DNA of 64,000 nt from Planomicrobium sp. CPCC 101079 (GTDB lineage: Bacteria; Bacillota; Bacilli; Bacillales_A; Planococcaceae). This document shows positions 24,037 through 32,442 of the stretch, in pieces (within the stretch, counting starts at the first letter, position 1; each line of letters starts with the position of its first letter). A program made the translations under genes and the position numbers. Location of the stretch: assembly GCF_007859275.1 (NCBI RefSeq), contig NZ_VOHC01000029.1, forward strand, positions 124,001 through 188,000, written 5' to 3'. A model generated the notes under the pieces. That model had not been told where the DNA came from and ran no database searches. It saw only the letters and a program-made list of their open reading frames with translations.

Positions 24037-24876
24037 GTGGGATTTGTAACTAGACATATGGAAAGAGATGCATCTTTATCAAAACACCGGGAAGTTCTTT
24101 TGAATACCGCCTTGAAGGATTTGACAGCCGATTCAAATGTGCTCGCAATTTATCTGGGAGGTTCATTAGCAAAAAAGGACTTTGATAATTACTCGGACAT
24201 TGACTTGCATACGATTGTGAAGCCGGAAAAGAGAGCGGAATTCATTGAGAATAAGCGCAATAGGGCAGAAAGATGGGGAAGCGTGCTATTTCATGAAGAT
24301 GCTAATCCATATGGTCCGGTAGTGGTCACGCACTATGACTGTTTCGTCAAAGTGGATAGCTGGTATCATGCTCCTGAAGAAATCATGCCATCCATCTGGT
24401 TAAAAGGGTTAAAGGTGCTTCACGATCCGAGCAGCATAATAAGTGCAATCCTAAAAGAATCATCTGATTTCACATACAAACTTTTGGCCGAAGAAGTAGA
24501 ATTTTGGAAAGGGAAAATTCTTGCGTTTACTCATGAAACTTATCGGGCAGTCATGAGGAGGGAATTGTACCATGCAGCATCTAATTTAGATAAAATGCGT
24601 TGGCTTATTGTTTCCGGCTGGTACATGGAGATGGACGAACATTTTGATGCGCCTTATGGAAGTTGGTCAAAAGTGGAAGGGAAAAGAAGTAGATTAGCTA
24701 AAGAGCAGCTATCTCTTTTGGGAAATTGGAGATGTGGGGGAGAGGCGGACTCAATCATGGAAACAGTGGTAAGCATGGTTCCTGAAATCCTTAGACTGAA
24801 TCAGGTCTTAAGTGAAAAAGTGGATATTGAAGCTAACGAAGAACAATTTAAAAAGATACTGGAATTTAGTTATTGA
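24037..24876 (+). CDS. nucleotidyltransferase-domain protein (aminoglycoside-type fold)
   Basis: 279 residues from GTG 24037, or 272 from ATG 24058; neither has an ideal site (AGGAG is 14 nt before the GTG). An out-of-frame ATG at 24033 with the same leader stops after six codons, so a start-region frameshift is possible. The polymerase-beta nucleotidyltransferase signature is clear: YLGGSLAKKDFDNYSDIDLH (GGS...D.D). The C-terminal half is helical. Relatives include aminoglycoside and lincosamide adenylyltransferases and many uncharacterised proteins; resistance is not established. Confidence 0.75.
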   Translation: MGFVTRHMERDASLSKHREVLLNTALKDLTADSNVLAIYLGGSLAKKDFDNYSDIDLHTIVKPEKRAEFIENKRNRAERWGSVLFHEDANPYGPVVVTHYDCFVKVDSWYHAPEEIMPSIWLKGLKVLHDPSSIISAILKESSDFTYKLLAEEVEFWKGKILAFTHETYRAVMRRELYHAASNLDKMRWLIVSGWYMEMDEHFDAPYGSWSKVEGKRSRLAKEQLSLLGNWRCGGEADSIMETVVSMVPEILRLNQVLSEKVDIEANEEQFKKILEFSY

Positions 24877-24936
24877 ACAGTCCTTGGTTACATACAAATT
24901 TTAAGTGCAGTAGTGGCAAGAAGGGAATGGATAGCG

Positions 24937-25215
24937 GTGAAGGATTATTTGATCGGTGCCATTCTATCGGCCGTTTTGATGGTTGTATTGTTCGCCATTG
25001 ATGCAACAATAGACGATCTTGTAATGTTCCTGAGCGCCCCGATTGCGTTCTTGGTCGTGCATGTGCTGATTTTGGGTGCCGCCATCTTCTTATCGCTGCC
25101 TGAATTCACCCATAAGCAAGTCCGGCGTGGAATAAACTTCATGAAAAAGCTGAACTTTAGAAACCAGTTCAGCTTTTTTGGCTTGTTGTTATTTTTTCTA
25201 TCCCGCTACACATAA
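24937..25215 (+). CDS. small membrane protein whose frame reads through a terminator hairpin
   Basis: GTG 24937 after GAAGGGA gives 92 residues with two membrane segments (LIGAILSAVLMVVLFAI, APIAFLVVHVLILGAAIFL). The last ~25 codons run through a perfect hairpin with a T tail at 25144-25179, which normally lies after a gene. The native protein may originally have ended near 25135, with a small indel extending the frame. Function unknown. Confidence 0.5.
   Translation: MKDYLIGAILSAVLMVVLFAIDATIDDLVMFLSAPIAFLVVHVLILGAAIFLSLPEFTHKQVRRGINFMKKLNFRNQFSFFGLLLFFLSRYT
25144..25179 (+). terminator. intrinsic terminator inside the end of a predicted frame
   Basis: AAAGCTGAACT (25146-25156) pairs with AGTTCAGCTTT (25166-25176), 9-nt loop, continuing T run. 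Confidence 0.75.
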
Positions 25216-25242
25216 ATGATCTTGCTGGAGCCATGAACTGCT

Positions 25243-27663
25243 TTATTTGTAAATTCGGTAAGCGTCCTGATCCGATTTTTTTGCTTCGTATAACGCCATA
25301 TCGGCATACTTGATCAGCTGTTTTTCATTGGTTGTGTCATCAGGATAAAGGGAGATGCCGATTCCTGCACCTATCGGGATTTCGAATCCATTATAAATTA
25401 ATGGTGTTTCAAACGATTTCAGAATCCGTTTTGCCGTGTTCTCGGCTATTTCCAGTGAATCGATTTCAGGTAAAATAACCCCCATTTCATCACCGCCCAA
25501 ACGTGCGGCTGTATCGATAGGGCGGACGCAGTCCTGGAGCCGGACGGCCATTTCTTTAATCACGGCGTCTCCGGCATCGTGCCCAAATTGATCGTTAATT
25601 TGTTTAAACTTCCGCCCATCGAGCAGCAAAACGGCCACTTTTTTGCCGGAATGGTTTGCTTGATCGATGGCTTTCTGCAGTTTGTCATCAAAAGTGCGCC
25701 GATTTGGTATCCCGGACAGATGGTCATAGAAAGCCATTTTTGCAATTTTATCTTGAAGCCTTCTTCGTTCCGTAATATCTCTCGCAATTGTAAATAATTG
25801 CTTCACTTCTCCCTCCGCTAAGACAGGAGTTGGGGAAACTTCCATCCAAATGTAATGGCCGTCTTTATGCAAAAAACGGATTTCGACTGGAACCGGTTTG
25901 CCGCCATCAATGAGCGAAGTCACGCTTTCCATTAAATCAAATGCATCTTCAGGGTGTACATTTGTAGTGAACGGGCTGCCGATATAAGTATGATCGGGAT
26001 ACCCCAGAATCTTTTCATTTGCAGGCGAGACGTATTCAATCAGCCCTGAGAGGTTAATCAGTGTAATGATGTCAAACGTGCTTTCCGTTATAAGTTTGTA
26101 TTTCTCTTGGCTTTTCTGCAGTTCCGCTTCGGCTTTTTTAAGTTCTGTCACATTTTTATAGATGATGGTTGCACCGATGATTTCTTTGTCGGCATTTCGC
26201 ACCGGTGAATAGGAAGAGATGATATTCAACGGTTTTCCCGTCTTGGTTATGCGGATTGTTTCATGGGAAGTTACGGTTTCGCCTTTAACAAGACGATCTA
26301 TGACATCGAATTGGGCAGTTTTCATATGCTGCGGGATTATGGTGCCTTTCCCGGTTGTCATTTCTTCTTCCGTGTATCCAAACGTTTCTTCAAATGCGGG
26401 ATTTACTTTCAAGATATCGCCTTTAGTGTCGATGTAAAAGATAGGGTCGGTGGAATTTTCCCAGAACACTTCAAGCTCTTCTTTTGTTTCAGTTAAAGCT
26501 TTTTGCGCACGATTCATTTCAGTGATATCGGTCACGATGCCGTGGATGCCGACCACTTGCTCATCTACAATAATGGGAATGTTCATCGCCTGAAGATCGA
26601 TTAACTGGCCATTTTTGTGGCGGAAGGTCAACTCATAACGTTCAGGCCGCTTTTCATTTATGGCTTTATAAAAATGATGCCGCACTTTTTCTGTTTCTTC
26701 AGGTATGATGACCGACAAGAACGATTTGGGCAGCAATTCAGTTATTGGATAGCCTGTAATGTTTTGGGATCCTGCATTGATGCTTTCTAAATTCCCTGTC
26801 CGATCAAAAGTGAATATCCCATACGGATGGTTATCGAATAATGATTTATACCGCTGTTCGCTTTCCCGCAAAAGGCGCTCCATTTTTTTCTGTTCGGTAA
26901 TTTCTTTGGCAATGGCATAGATTCCAATTACTTTTTCTTCGATAATAATGGGAATCGTATTCACTTGAAATATGGCAATCTGCTGATTTTTCTTGCGAAT
27001 GGTGGTTTCAAATTCTACGGCATCGCCCTTTAACGCCTTCTCAAAATTTGCAAGAGTCTCCTCCAAATAACTATCAACTACTAAGGAAACAATGGATTGG
27101 CCGAGCAGTTCTTCTTCGCTGAATCCAGTGGCTTCGTTAACCTTTTTATTGATGCTGATGAAGTTTTTTTGCTGGTCAAATTCAAAAACCGCGTACGCAT
27201 TATTTTCTACAAGGGAATTCAATCTTGTGCGTTCTATTTCTGATTCTTTTTGCCTCTTTTGAAGGTCCGTCTTTTTACGCTCTCTTTCGGTGACGTCTCT
27301 TACGATGGCTAATATATATGTGCATTGTTCAGTTTCTCCCAATATCGGGTTAAGCATGGTTTCTCCGATGAATTCACTATCCGCGATTTCAATTCTTTCG
27401 GTAAACTCGATAGGCTTTCGAGTAGTTTGTACTTTTCGGTATTGCCGGATTATTTTTTGGCTTAGCTCGGGCAGAAACACTTCTTCAATTCGGCTTCCAA
27501 TAACTTCTTGTAAAGGAAGCATGGCCAAGCCGGATGGGTTTACGTATACATAACGAAAGGAATCATGATCTTTCTCCATCAAAAAAACCGGGTCTTTGAT
27601 CAAATCAAAAAGAGCGGTAGAAACCAAAATGTCCTTCCCAATTTTTGCTGAAAAGTGGTTCAT
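25243..27663 (-). CDS. multi-PAS diguanylate cyclase-type (GGDEF) protein
   Basis: GAAGGGAG about 10 nt before the second Met favours an 806-residue product over a start at 27696. At least five PAS/PAC repeats occupy residues ~15-630 (recurring IVRDVTERER, AIAKEITEQKK, GIVTDITEMNRA, IIYKNVTELKKAE, TIARDITERR). A single GGDEF domain is at the end: AFYDHLSGIPNRRTF, then RLGGDEMGVILPE. The signature is GGDEM, and the metal-site segment reads LLDGRKFKQIND instead of the usual DxDxFK, so activity is uncertain. No membrane segment or EAL domain. Predicted cytosolic sensor feeding c-di-GMP signalling. Confidence 0.85.
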   Translation of the reverse strand: MNHFSAKIGKDILVSTALFDLIKDPVFLMEKDHDSFRYVYVNPSGLAMLPLQEVIGSRIEEVFLPELSQKIIRQYRKVQTTRKPIEFTERIEIADSEFIGETMLNPILGETEQCTYILAIVRDVTERERKKTDLQKRQKESEIERTRLNSLVENNAYAVFEFDQQKNFISINKKVNEATGFSEEELLGQSIVSLVVDSYLEETLANFEKALKGDAVEFETTIRKKNQQIAIFQVNTIPIIIEEKVIGIYAIAKEITEQKKMERLLRESEQRYKSLFDNHPYGIFTFDRTGNLESINAGSQNITGYPITELLPKSFLSVIIPEETEKVRHHFYKAINEKRPERYELTFRHKNGQLIDLQAMNIPIIVDEQVVGIHGIVTDITEMNRAQKALTETKEELEVFWENSTDPIFYIDTKGDILKVNPAFEETFGYTEEEMTTGKGTIIPQHMKTAQFDVIDRLVKGETVTSHETIRITKTGKPLNIISSYSPVRNADKEIIGATIIYKNVTELKKAEAELQKSQEKYKLITESTFDIITLINLSGLIEYVSPANEKILGYPDHTYIGSPFTTNVHPEDAFDLMESVTSLIDGGKPVPVEIRFLHKDGHYIWMEVSPTPVLAEGEVKQLFTIARDITERRRLQDKIAKMAFYDHLSGIPNRRTFDDKLQKAIDQANHSGKKVAVLLLDGRKFKQINDQFGHDAGDAVIKEMAVRLQDCVRPIDTAARLGGDEMGVILPEIDSLEIAENTAKRILKSFETPLIYNGFEIPIGAGIGISLYPDDTTNEKQLIKYADMALYEAKKSDQDAYRIYK

Positions 27664-28640
27664 AAATAACGTTCTCCCTTCGGTAAATAAAGGCAACAGT
27701 TTTTCAACTCGACTGAATGCGATGTTTTCCGTTTTCTGATATTGTGTGTTCGCAAAAGCTGATAGACAACTGTAGACGCGGCCGAGGCCAGTTTGTTCCT
27801 CCTCGATACCAGTAAGTTTCTATAAAATAGCGAAGCGTAAAAGAATTTTGGTGACGTCAATTTCTGAAAGCCCGAAACTATGGAAGAAATGGGAACTCAA
27901 AAAGTTCTTCTATAGTTAAACGTTCATTTCAACTTTTTAGATTTCATTTAGTTGGCTGGAGAGTTGAAGAATCTTCCTTAATAAATCTTTTTTGAAACAG
28001 TTATTATTTTCCATATTTCAAGTGTAAATGATTTGCCTCTCGCAAGATAGTGATTACTCGAATCTTTTTATAATTTTACAAGTATTTAAACATATTCAAT
28101 ATTTATCAGCGGTTTGTTGTTAATCTGAATTTGCCTGCTTGATAAAAGCGTTGCATATAAATCATTCATTTTATAAGGAAAGCCAGGTATAAAAAGAAAG
28201 ATCCACAATTGTTATTTTTGCTGAAGAAATGTGTTCAATAAACAAACATGGACCATCCGTTCTAAGAAATATAATCGGGAAAATAGGAGCCAGTTATCCA
28301 AATGAAAAGCCGCATGGTGAAAATAAATTTTTCAGGAAGAGCAAAAACTTGATTGTAAGTTGATGCTCTCTTTTCTTGTTCATCGATGTGCATTTTTATG
28401 GACGGTTTATAAAGGGGGGAGGTCAAGGTATATAAGGCTTTTAATGGACAGCAAAAAATAAAGAAGTATTTTAGCAGAAAAAAGGTATTTAAATTGCTAA
28501 AACCAGCATTTAGGTATAGTCTCGAGTTGAAAAGTTTAATTATTCTGTCTATTTAAATGGATTATACATAATTATAAAAAAGGCGGTCGTTCTTGAATCG
28601 ATTTTTCTGCTGATTTTTAATTGGTTAACCCCGAATAATG
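27664..28640. other. 1-kb AT-rich region without a recognisable gene
   Basis: No frame here looks coding. A hairpin AGAGCA...ACTT / AAGT...TGCTCT at 28338-28369 with a short T-rich tail is the only clear structure. The length is unusual for this window and may reflect a deleted gene or an unrecognised RNA. Confidence 0.4.
28338..28375 (+). terminator. possible orphan terminator
   Basis: Interrupted stem AGAGCA/TGCTCT plus ACTT/AAGT with a 6-nt loop, followed by CTTTTCTTG. There is no intact upstream gene on this strand. Confidence 0.35.
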
Positions 28641-28651
28641 GGAGGGTTGGA

Positions 28652-28759
28652 ATGACAAGCGCTATTGCTGAAAAATCACCTATTTTTTATAGAAGGTTGC
28701 CGGGGTGGGGCGTTAGCCATATGGCTAAAGGAAAGAAAATCGCAGGAATGGTTCCTTGA
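28652..28759 (+). CDS. possible 35-residue small protein
   Basis: GGGAGGG 7 nt before ATG 28652 is a strong ribosome site, and the frame MTSAIAEKSPIFYRRLPGWG... ends at TGA 28757. It lies 29 bp before the oxidoreductase start and could be a leader peptide or cotranscribed small protein. No homology recognised. Confidence 0.35.
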   Translation: MTSAIAEKSPIFYRRLPGWGVSHMAKGKKIAGMVP

Positions 28760-28788
28760 AAAGCAAACTATGAAGGGAGCGTTAATCC

Positions 28789-29757
28789 ATGAAAGCCAGT
28801 GTCCACAAAACATACGGACCTCCAGGAGTTATGGAGCTTAGGGAAGTGGAGAAACCGATGCCCAAAGACGACGAAGTGCTGATAAAAGTGTATGCAACAA
28901 CGGCGACCACAGGGGACTGTAAAGTCAGGCGGGCGGATCCATTTGCCGTAAGGTTTTTCTACGGAATGAAAAAACCTAAAATCGGTATATTGGGATCCGA
29001 GCTTTCTGGAGAAGTGGAAGCGACGGGAAAAGATATCAAGTCATTCAAAAAAGGAGATTTTGTATTTTGCGGAACGGGAGGAAGCCTGGGGGCTAATGCC
29101 GAGTATGTGTGCATCAAAGAAAAAGGGGCAATTGCCATAAAACCGGATAATATGACGTTTGAAGAAGCTGCTTCGGTGCCTTTCGGTGCCACTACTTCCT
29201 TGTTTTTTCTTAGGGATAAGGGGCATATCCGGGAAGGTCAAAAAGTGCTCGTTTATGGTGCTTCCGGCGGGTTGGGCACTTACGCGGTGCAGCTGGCTAA
29301 AAGTTTCGGGACAGAAGTTACGGCGGTCTGCAGTACGGGGAATATTGAACTTGTGAAGTCATTGGGAGCTGATTGGGCTATTGATTATACTAAGGAGGAT
29401 TTCACTGAATCGGGTAAATTATATGATCTAATTTTTGATACGGTGGGTAAGACTTCATTCTCGAAATGCAGAAACTCCCTGAAGGAAAACGGGATTTTCC
29501 TTGCTGCAGCAGCTGGTTTGCCGCAGTTTGCGCGGATGATGTCGACGTCTGTCAGAGGCGGCAAAAAACTGAAAGGCGGAGTGGCGTCGATGCGCAAAGA
29601 AGATTTGCTTTTCCTGAAAGGGCTGATTGAAGCAGGGAAGATCAAGTCGGTAATAGATAGAAGTTATCCGTTGGATCAAGTGGCTGCGGCTCATAGCTAT
29701 GTTGAGACAGGGCATAAACATGGAAGCGTTGTTATAACTTTGACACATCCTAATTGA
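28789..29757 (+). CDS. zinc-independent MDR/quinone-oxidoreductase-type dehydrogenase
   Basis: 322 residues with GAAGGGAGCG before the ATG. N-terminal GroES-like domain (ELREVEKPMPKDDEVLIKV) lacks the Cys/His set of zinc enzymes. The Rossmann domain has the NADP-type loop VLVYGASGGLGTYAVQLAK. The C terminus (RSYPLDQVAAAHSYVETGHKHGSVVI) is typical of the quinone oxidoreductase branch of medium-chain dehydrogenases. It likely reduces quinones or reactive enones with NADPH; substrate unassigned. It stands alone, ending at a two-way terminator shared with the LysE gene. Confidence 0.88.
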   Translation: MKASVHKTYGPPGVMELREVEKPMPKDDEVLIKVYATTATTGDCKVRRADPFAVRFFYGMKKPKIGILGSELSGEVEATGKDIKSFKKGDFVFCGTGGSLGANAEYVCIKEKGAIAIKPDNMTFEEAASVPFGATTSLFFLRDKGHIREGQKVLVYGASGGLGTYAVQLAKSFGTEVTAVCSTGNIELVKSLGADWAIDYTKEDFTESGKLYDLIFDTVGKTSFSKCRNSLKENGIFLAAAAGLPQFARMMSTSVRGGKKLKGGVASMRKEDLLFLKGLIEAGKIKSVIDRSYPLDQVAAAHSYVETGHKHGSVVITLTHPN

Positions 29758-29835
29758 AGACAAATGGCAGTGAATATCAACAGCAGCAGTCAATATATCA
29801 CCATTTTTCAAAAGTTCCAGATGATTCCACATACA

Positions 29836-29884
29836 AAAAAGGAAGAGAAACTGCTTAGGATTGAGCAGGATCTCTTCCTTTTTG
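29836..29884. terminator. bidirectional terminator
   Basis: AAAAAGGAAGAG...CTGCT / AGCAG...CTCTTCCTTTTT with small mismatches, T tails on both strands, between the converging oxidoreductase and LysE genes. Confidence 0.8.
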
Positions 29885-29918
29885 CGAAGAAGCAAATCTT
29901 ACTGCCTTGCATTTTTCA

Positions 29919-30533
29919 TCAATGCGAAAACAATTGAGAGAGGATGTAAAGAGCCATAGCCCAGACAATCAGCGCGGACAGTTTGTTTATTTTCTTTAAA
30001 AGCCTGCCGCTTGCATCGAACTGGCCGACCTTTCTTCCTGCAAGCGCCAGTGAAAAGAACCAGATCCAAGAGACGCCGATAACCGCTGCTGTGAAAAACC
30101 ATTTCTCGTCCCCGGAATAAACGAGTGAACTTGTGCCGATCACCCCGATGATATCCATGATGGCATGCGGATTCAACAAAGAGACGGATGCTGCAAACAT
30201 GATTTGCCGCTTTGCAGAAAATCGGCTGCCTTTCAGATCCGTGCCCGTTTTCGGTTCGGTTTTCCACATGGCCCATCCCATATACATCAAGAAAAAGAAA
30301 CCAACCAAAAATAAGGCTAGTTTTAGCCACTCAAAACTGAATACGATGACGGAGACGCCGGCAATCGCCGTGTAAATCAAAGCCGTGTCGCAAATTCCGG
30401 CAGTGATAACAGCGGGCAACGCATGCATGAATTTTTTATTGGTCGCACCTTGATTGAAGACAAATACATTTTGCACGCCTAACGGCAGAATAAGGCCGAA
30501 AGCTAAGATGATGCCATGGATAAACGGTTCCAC
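29919..30533 (-). CDS. LysE/ArgO-family amino acid exporter
   Basis: 204 residues from a GTG start behind AGGAGGAG. The N terminus (IILAFGLILPLGVQNVFVFNQG) and the mid-protein ASVSLLNPHAIMDIIGVIG are diagnostic of the LysE superfamily, closest to the ArgO/YggA branch. Six membrane helices are expected. The family exports basic or other amino acids and analogues. Upstream, divergent DNA (30685-30845) contains what seems to be a decayed HTH regulator, which would have been its natural controller. Confidence 0.9.
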   Translation of the reverse strand: MEPFIHGIILAFGLILPLGVQNVFVFNQGATNKKFMHALPAVITAGICDTALIYTAIAGVSVIVFSFEWLKLALFLVGFFFLMYMGWAMWKTEPKTGTDLKGSRFSAKRQIMFAASVSLLNPHAIMDIIGVIGTSSLVYSGDEKWFFTAAVIGVSWIWFFSLALAGRKVGQFDASGRLLKKINKLSALIVWAMALYILSQLFSH

Positions 30534-30684
30534 TAGTTTCTCCTCCTAATCGTCGACTTTCTTAGCTTAAGGCAAAAGAGCCGACTTGTCTCCAGCCAAA
30601 TGATTGGAAACTGACCCAGCCATTTGGCTATACCGGACGAAACGAGGGGGAAGATGCCTGAAAGGAACTGAAAAGGGCATCGGC

Positions 30685-30845
30685 CATGCCGCTGTATCCA
30701 AGTGCATATCGGAAAAGCGAAATCATGGATGGGGAATGAACCTTAAGCCCCAATGTTCCCGAGCTAAGAACGCTGGCAGAACAATTGAAGCGAACCGAGT
30801 GCCATCGTGTGGCTATTTTCAGACGCCTATCGAAGCGGGGCACGG
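30685..30845 (+). pseudogene. probable remnant of a GntR/MocR-type HTH regulator
   Basis: In one frame MPLYPSAYRKSEIMDGE runs into TGA; shifting frame gives NVPELRTLAEQLKRT followed by HRVAIFRRLSKRG. Together they mimic the MocR/GntR winged-helix pattern (YRKI..EI.DG.LKPG..LPS.RELAEQL..SR.TV...Y..L...G). No aminotransferase domain follows. Divergent position from the LysE exporter fits a lost local regulator. The match is by eye and partial. Confidence 0.4.
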
Positions 30846-31067
30846 ATAATAATTACATGCGGAATAATTAGAGGCAACATAAATTAGAGCTCAACAAGTG
30901 ATGGATTTCCTCCACAAAATGTACTTTAAGGTTTTTTTAAGGATTGTACAAGATAATCTTACTTAAGCTAAATGCGTTAAGTAATTAACTGCAGCGGGCA
31001 CAACTGGATATACTGCAAACCATGGAATCTATGTTGTGTAATATAAACAAATCGGAGGATGTAAATA

Positions 31068-32126
31068 ATGAACAAGAAATTTTTTAAAAGCTTGATGGCT
31101 ATGACATCACTATGCCTTATGTTGACAGCCTGTTCGAGCACGGAAGAAGACCAGACCAGCAGCGGTGCAACAGAAGAGGCGGCTCAAGAAACGGCACAGC
31201 AAACATCCGAAAGCGGGGCTCCTTCTGGTGAGAAACCGGAAGGCGCATCATCTGGGATGATGGGCGGTGGGGCAGTCGATAAAAGCAGCGATACGGAACT
31301 GCAAGCCATGATTTCTGAAGTGGAAGGGGAGTTCGAACAGCTGGAGTTCACCGATCCGGAAACAGGGGAGACGTTATCTTATAACTTGTATACGCCGGAA
31401 AACTACGATCCTTCAAAATCATATCCATTAGTCACATTCATTGCGGATTCCAGCGTTGTTGGCGGAGACGTTACTGCTCCATTAACGCAAGGATACGGCG
31501 GGTTGATCTGGGCTACGGATGAGGAGCAGGCAAAGAACGAGAGCTTTGTACTGGTGCCGCAATATCCGGAAGTGATCATTGATGACCATGGCAGCTTTAC
31601 GACAACCGAGTATATTGAAATGACGAAACGGCTGCTGGATTCCGTCACATCCGAGTACAGCATCGATGAAAACCGGCTGTACGGCACAGGACAATCCATG
31701 GGCTGTATGACTTTGATGTATTTGAGCGCAGCATATCCAGACTTGTTTGCAGGCCAGCTCTTTGTATCGGGCCAGTGGGATGCCAATACGCTTGAACCGT
31801 TGGCAAGCCAAAACTTCTTCTATATCGCCGCAGCAGGCGATGAAAAAGCATCAACCGGACAGGAGGAGCTGCTGGCAACGTTACAGAATGCCGGCGCGTC
31901 AGTAAGTACGGCAACTTGGAATGCTGCATGGTCAGCCGAAGAATCTTCAGCTGCAGTAGAGAGTATCCTTTCTGAAGGAAACAACATCAACTTGGCAACA
32001 TTTGAACTTGGAACCGTCTTGCCGGAAGGGGTAGAAGTCGGTACAAGTGAACATATGTATTCCTTTGATTATGCTTATAAAATAGAGGCCGTCCGTGACT
32101 GGCTATTTGAACAGGTGAACGAATAA
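31068..32126 (+). CDS. lipoprotein alpha/beta-hydrolase (esterase/depolymerase-like)
   Basis: 352 residues; CGGAGGATG precedes the ATG. Lipobox LMLTAC gives a lipid-anchored surface protein, followed by a ~50-residue low-complexity linker rich in S, E, G. The hydrolase region carries YNLYTPENYDPSKSYPLVTFI, the nucleophile elbow GTGQSMGCMTLM (Ser in GQSMG) and a late His in GTSEHMYSFDYAY. This matches predicted peptidase/PHB-depolymerase-like esterases. A long hairpin follows. Likely a surface esterase; substrate unknown. Confidence 0.85.
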   Translation: MNKKFFKSLMAMTSLCLMLTACSSTEEDQTSSGATEEAAQETAQQTSESGAPSGEKPEGASSGMMGGGAVDKSSDTELQAMISEVEGEFEQLEFTDPETGETLSYNLYTPENYDPSKSYPLVTFIADSSVVGGDVTAPLTQGYGGLIWATDEEQAKNESFVLVPQYPEVIIDDHGSFTTTEYIEMTKRLLDSVTSEYSIDENRLYGTGQSMGCMTLMYLSAAYPDLFAGQLFVSGQWDANTLEPLASQNFFYIAAAGDEKASTGQEELLATLQNAGASVSTATWNAAWSAEESSAAVESILSEGNNINLATFELGTVLPEGVEVGTSEHMYSFDYAYKIEAVRDWLFEQVNE

Positions 32127-32257
32127 TAAAGACGTTCCGTCAATAACGCCAAGCCACTGCCTGGAAAAAGCAGCTGAAGAAAAGAAATTTAGAGAAGGGC
32201 GTTTTTTCGCCAATCACATCAATTGTCCGTAAAAATTAATTTTATGCTAAAATAAGG

Positions 32258-32306
32258 ATAAGGATTTTATGCAGGCACCTCGCCTAGCACTGAAATCCTT
32301 ATTTTT
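32258..32306 (+). terminator. long hairpin terminator
   Basis: ATAAGGATTT (32258-32267) pairs with AAATCCTTAT (32293-32302); the inner arms GCAGGC / GCCTAGC extend the stem around ACCTC. A TTTT tail follows. It lies after the esterase lipoprotein. Confidence 0.7.
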
Positions 32307-32344
32307 AATTCTCAATAATTCTATTTAAAGGTAGTTCTTCGCAA

Positions 32345-32376
32345 GCCCGCGGAAAGCGCAGCCGTTTTGCGGAGTG
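32345..32376. repeat. intergenic repeat fragment sharing GCCCGCGGAAAGCG
   Basis: The 14-mer GCCCGCGGAAAGCG here recurs exactly at 60940-60953, there within a larger hairpin element. It resembles a repeat seen between genes in many Bacillaceae genomes. Only the core is kept here. Confidence 0.5.
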
Positions 32377-32442
32377 TTAATACAGCTACTTAGCGCGGGC
32401 TATACAAGAGATAAAGTAAACTTGGGGTGAAAGGAAGTTACA

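Noticed and set aside
24037-24876. Calling the nucleotidyltransferase an aminoglycoside resistance gene
   Set aside because: Only the generic GGS..D.D motif is certain; many family members have unrelated substrates.
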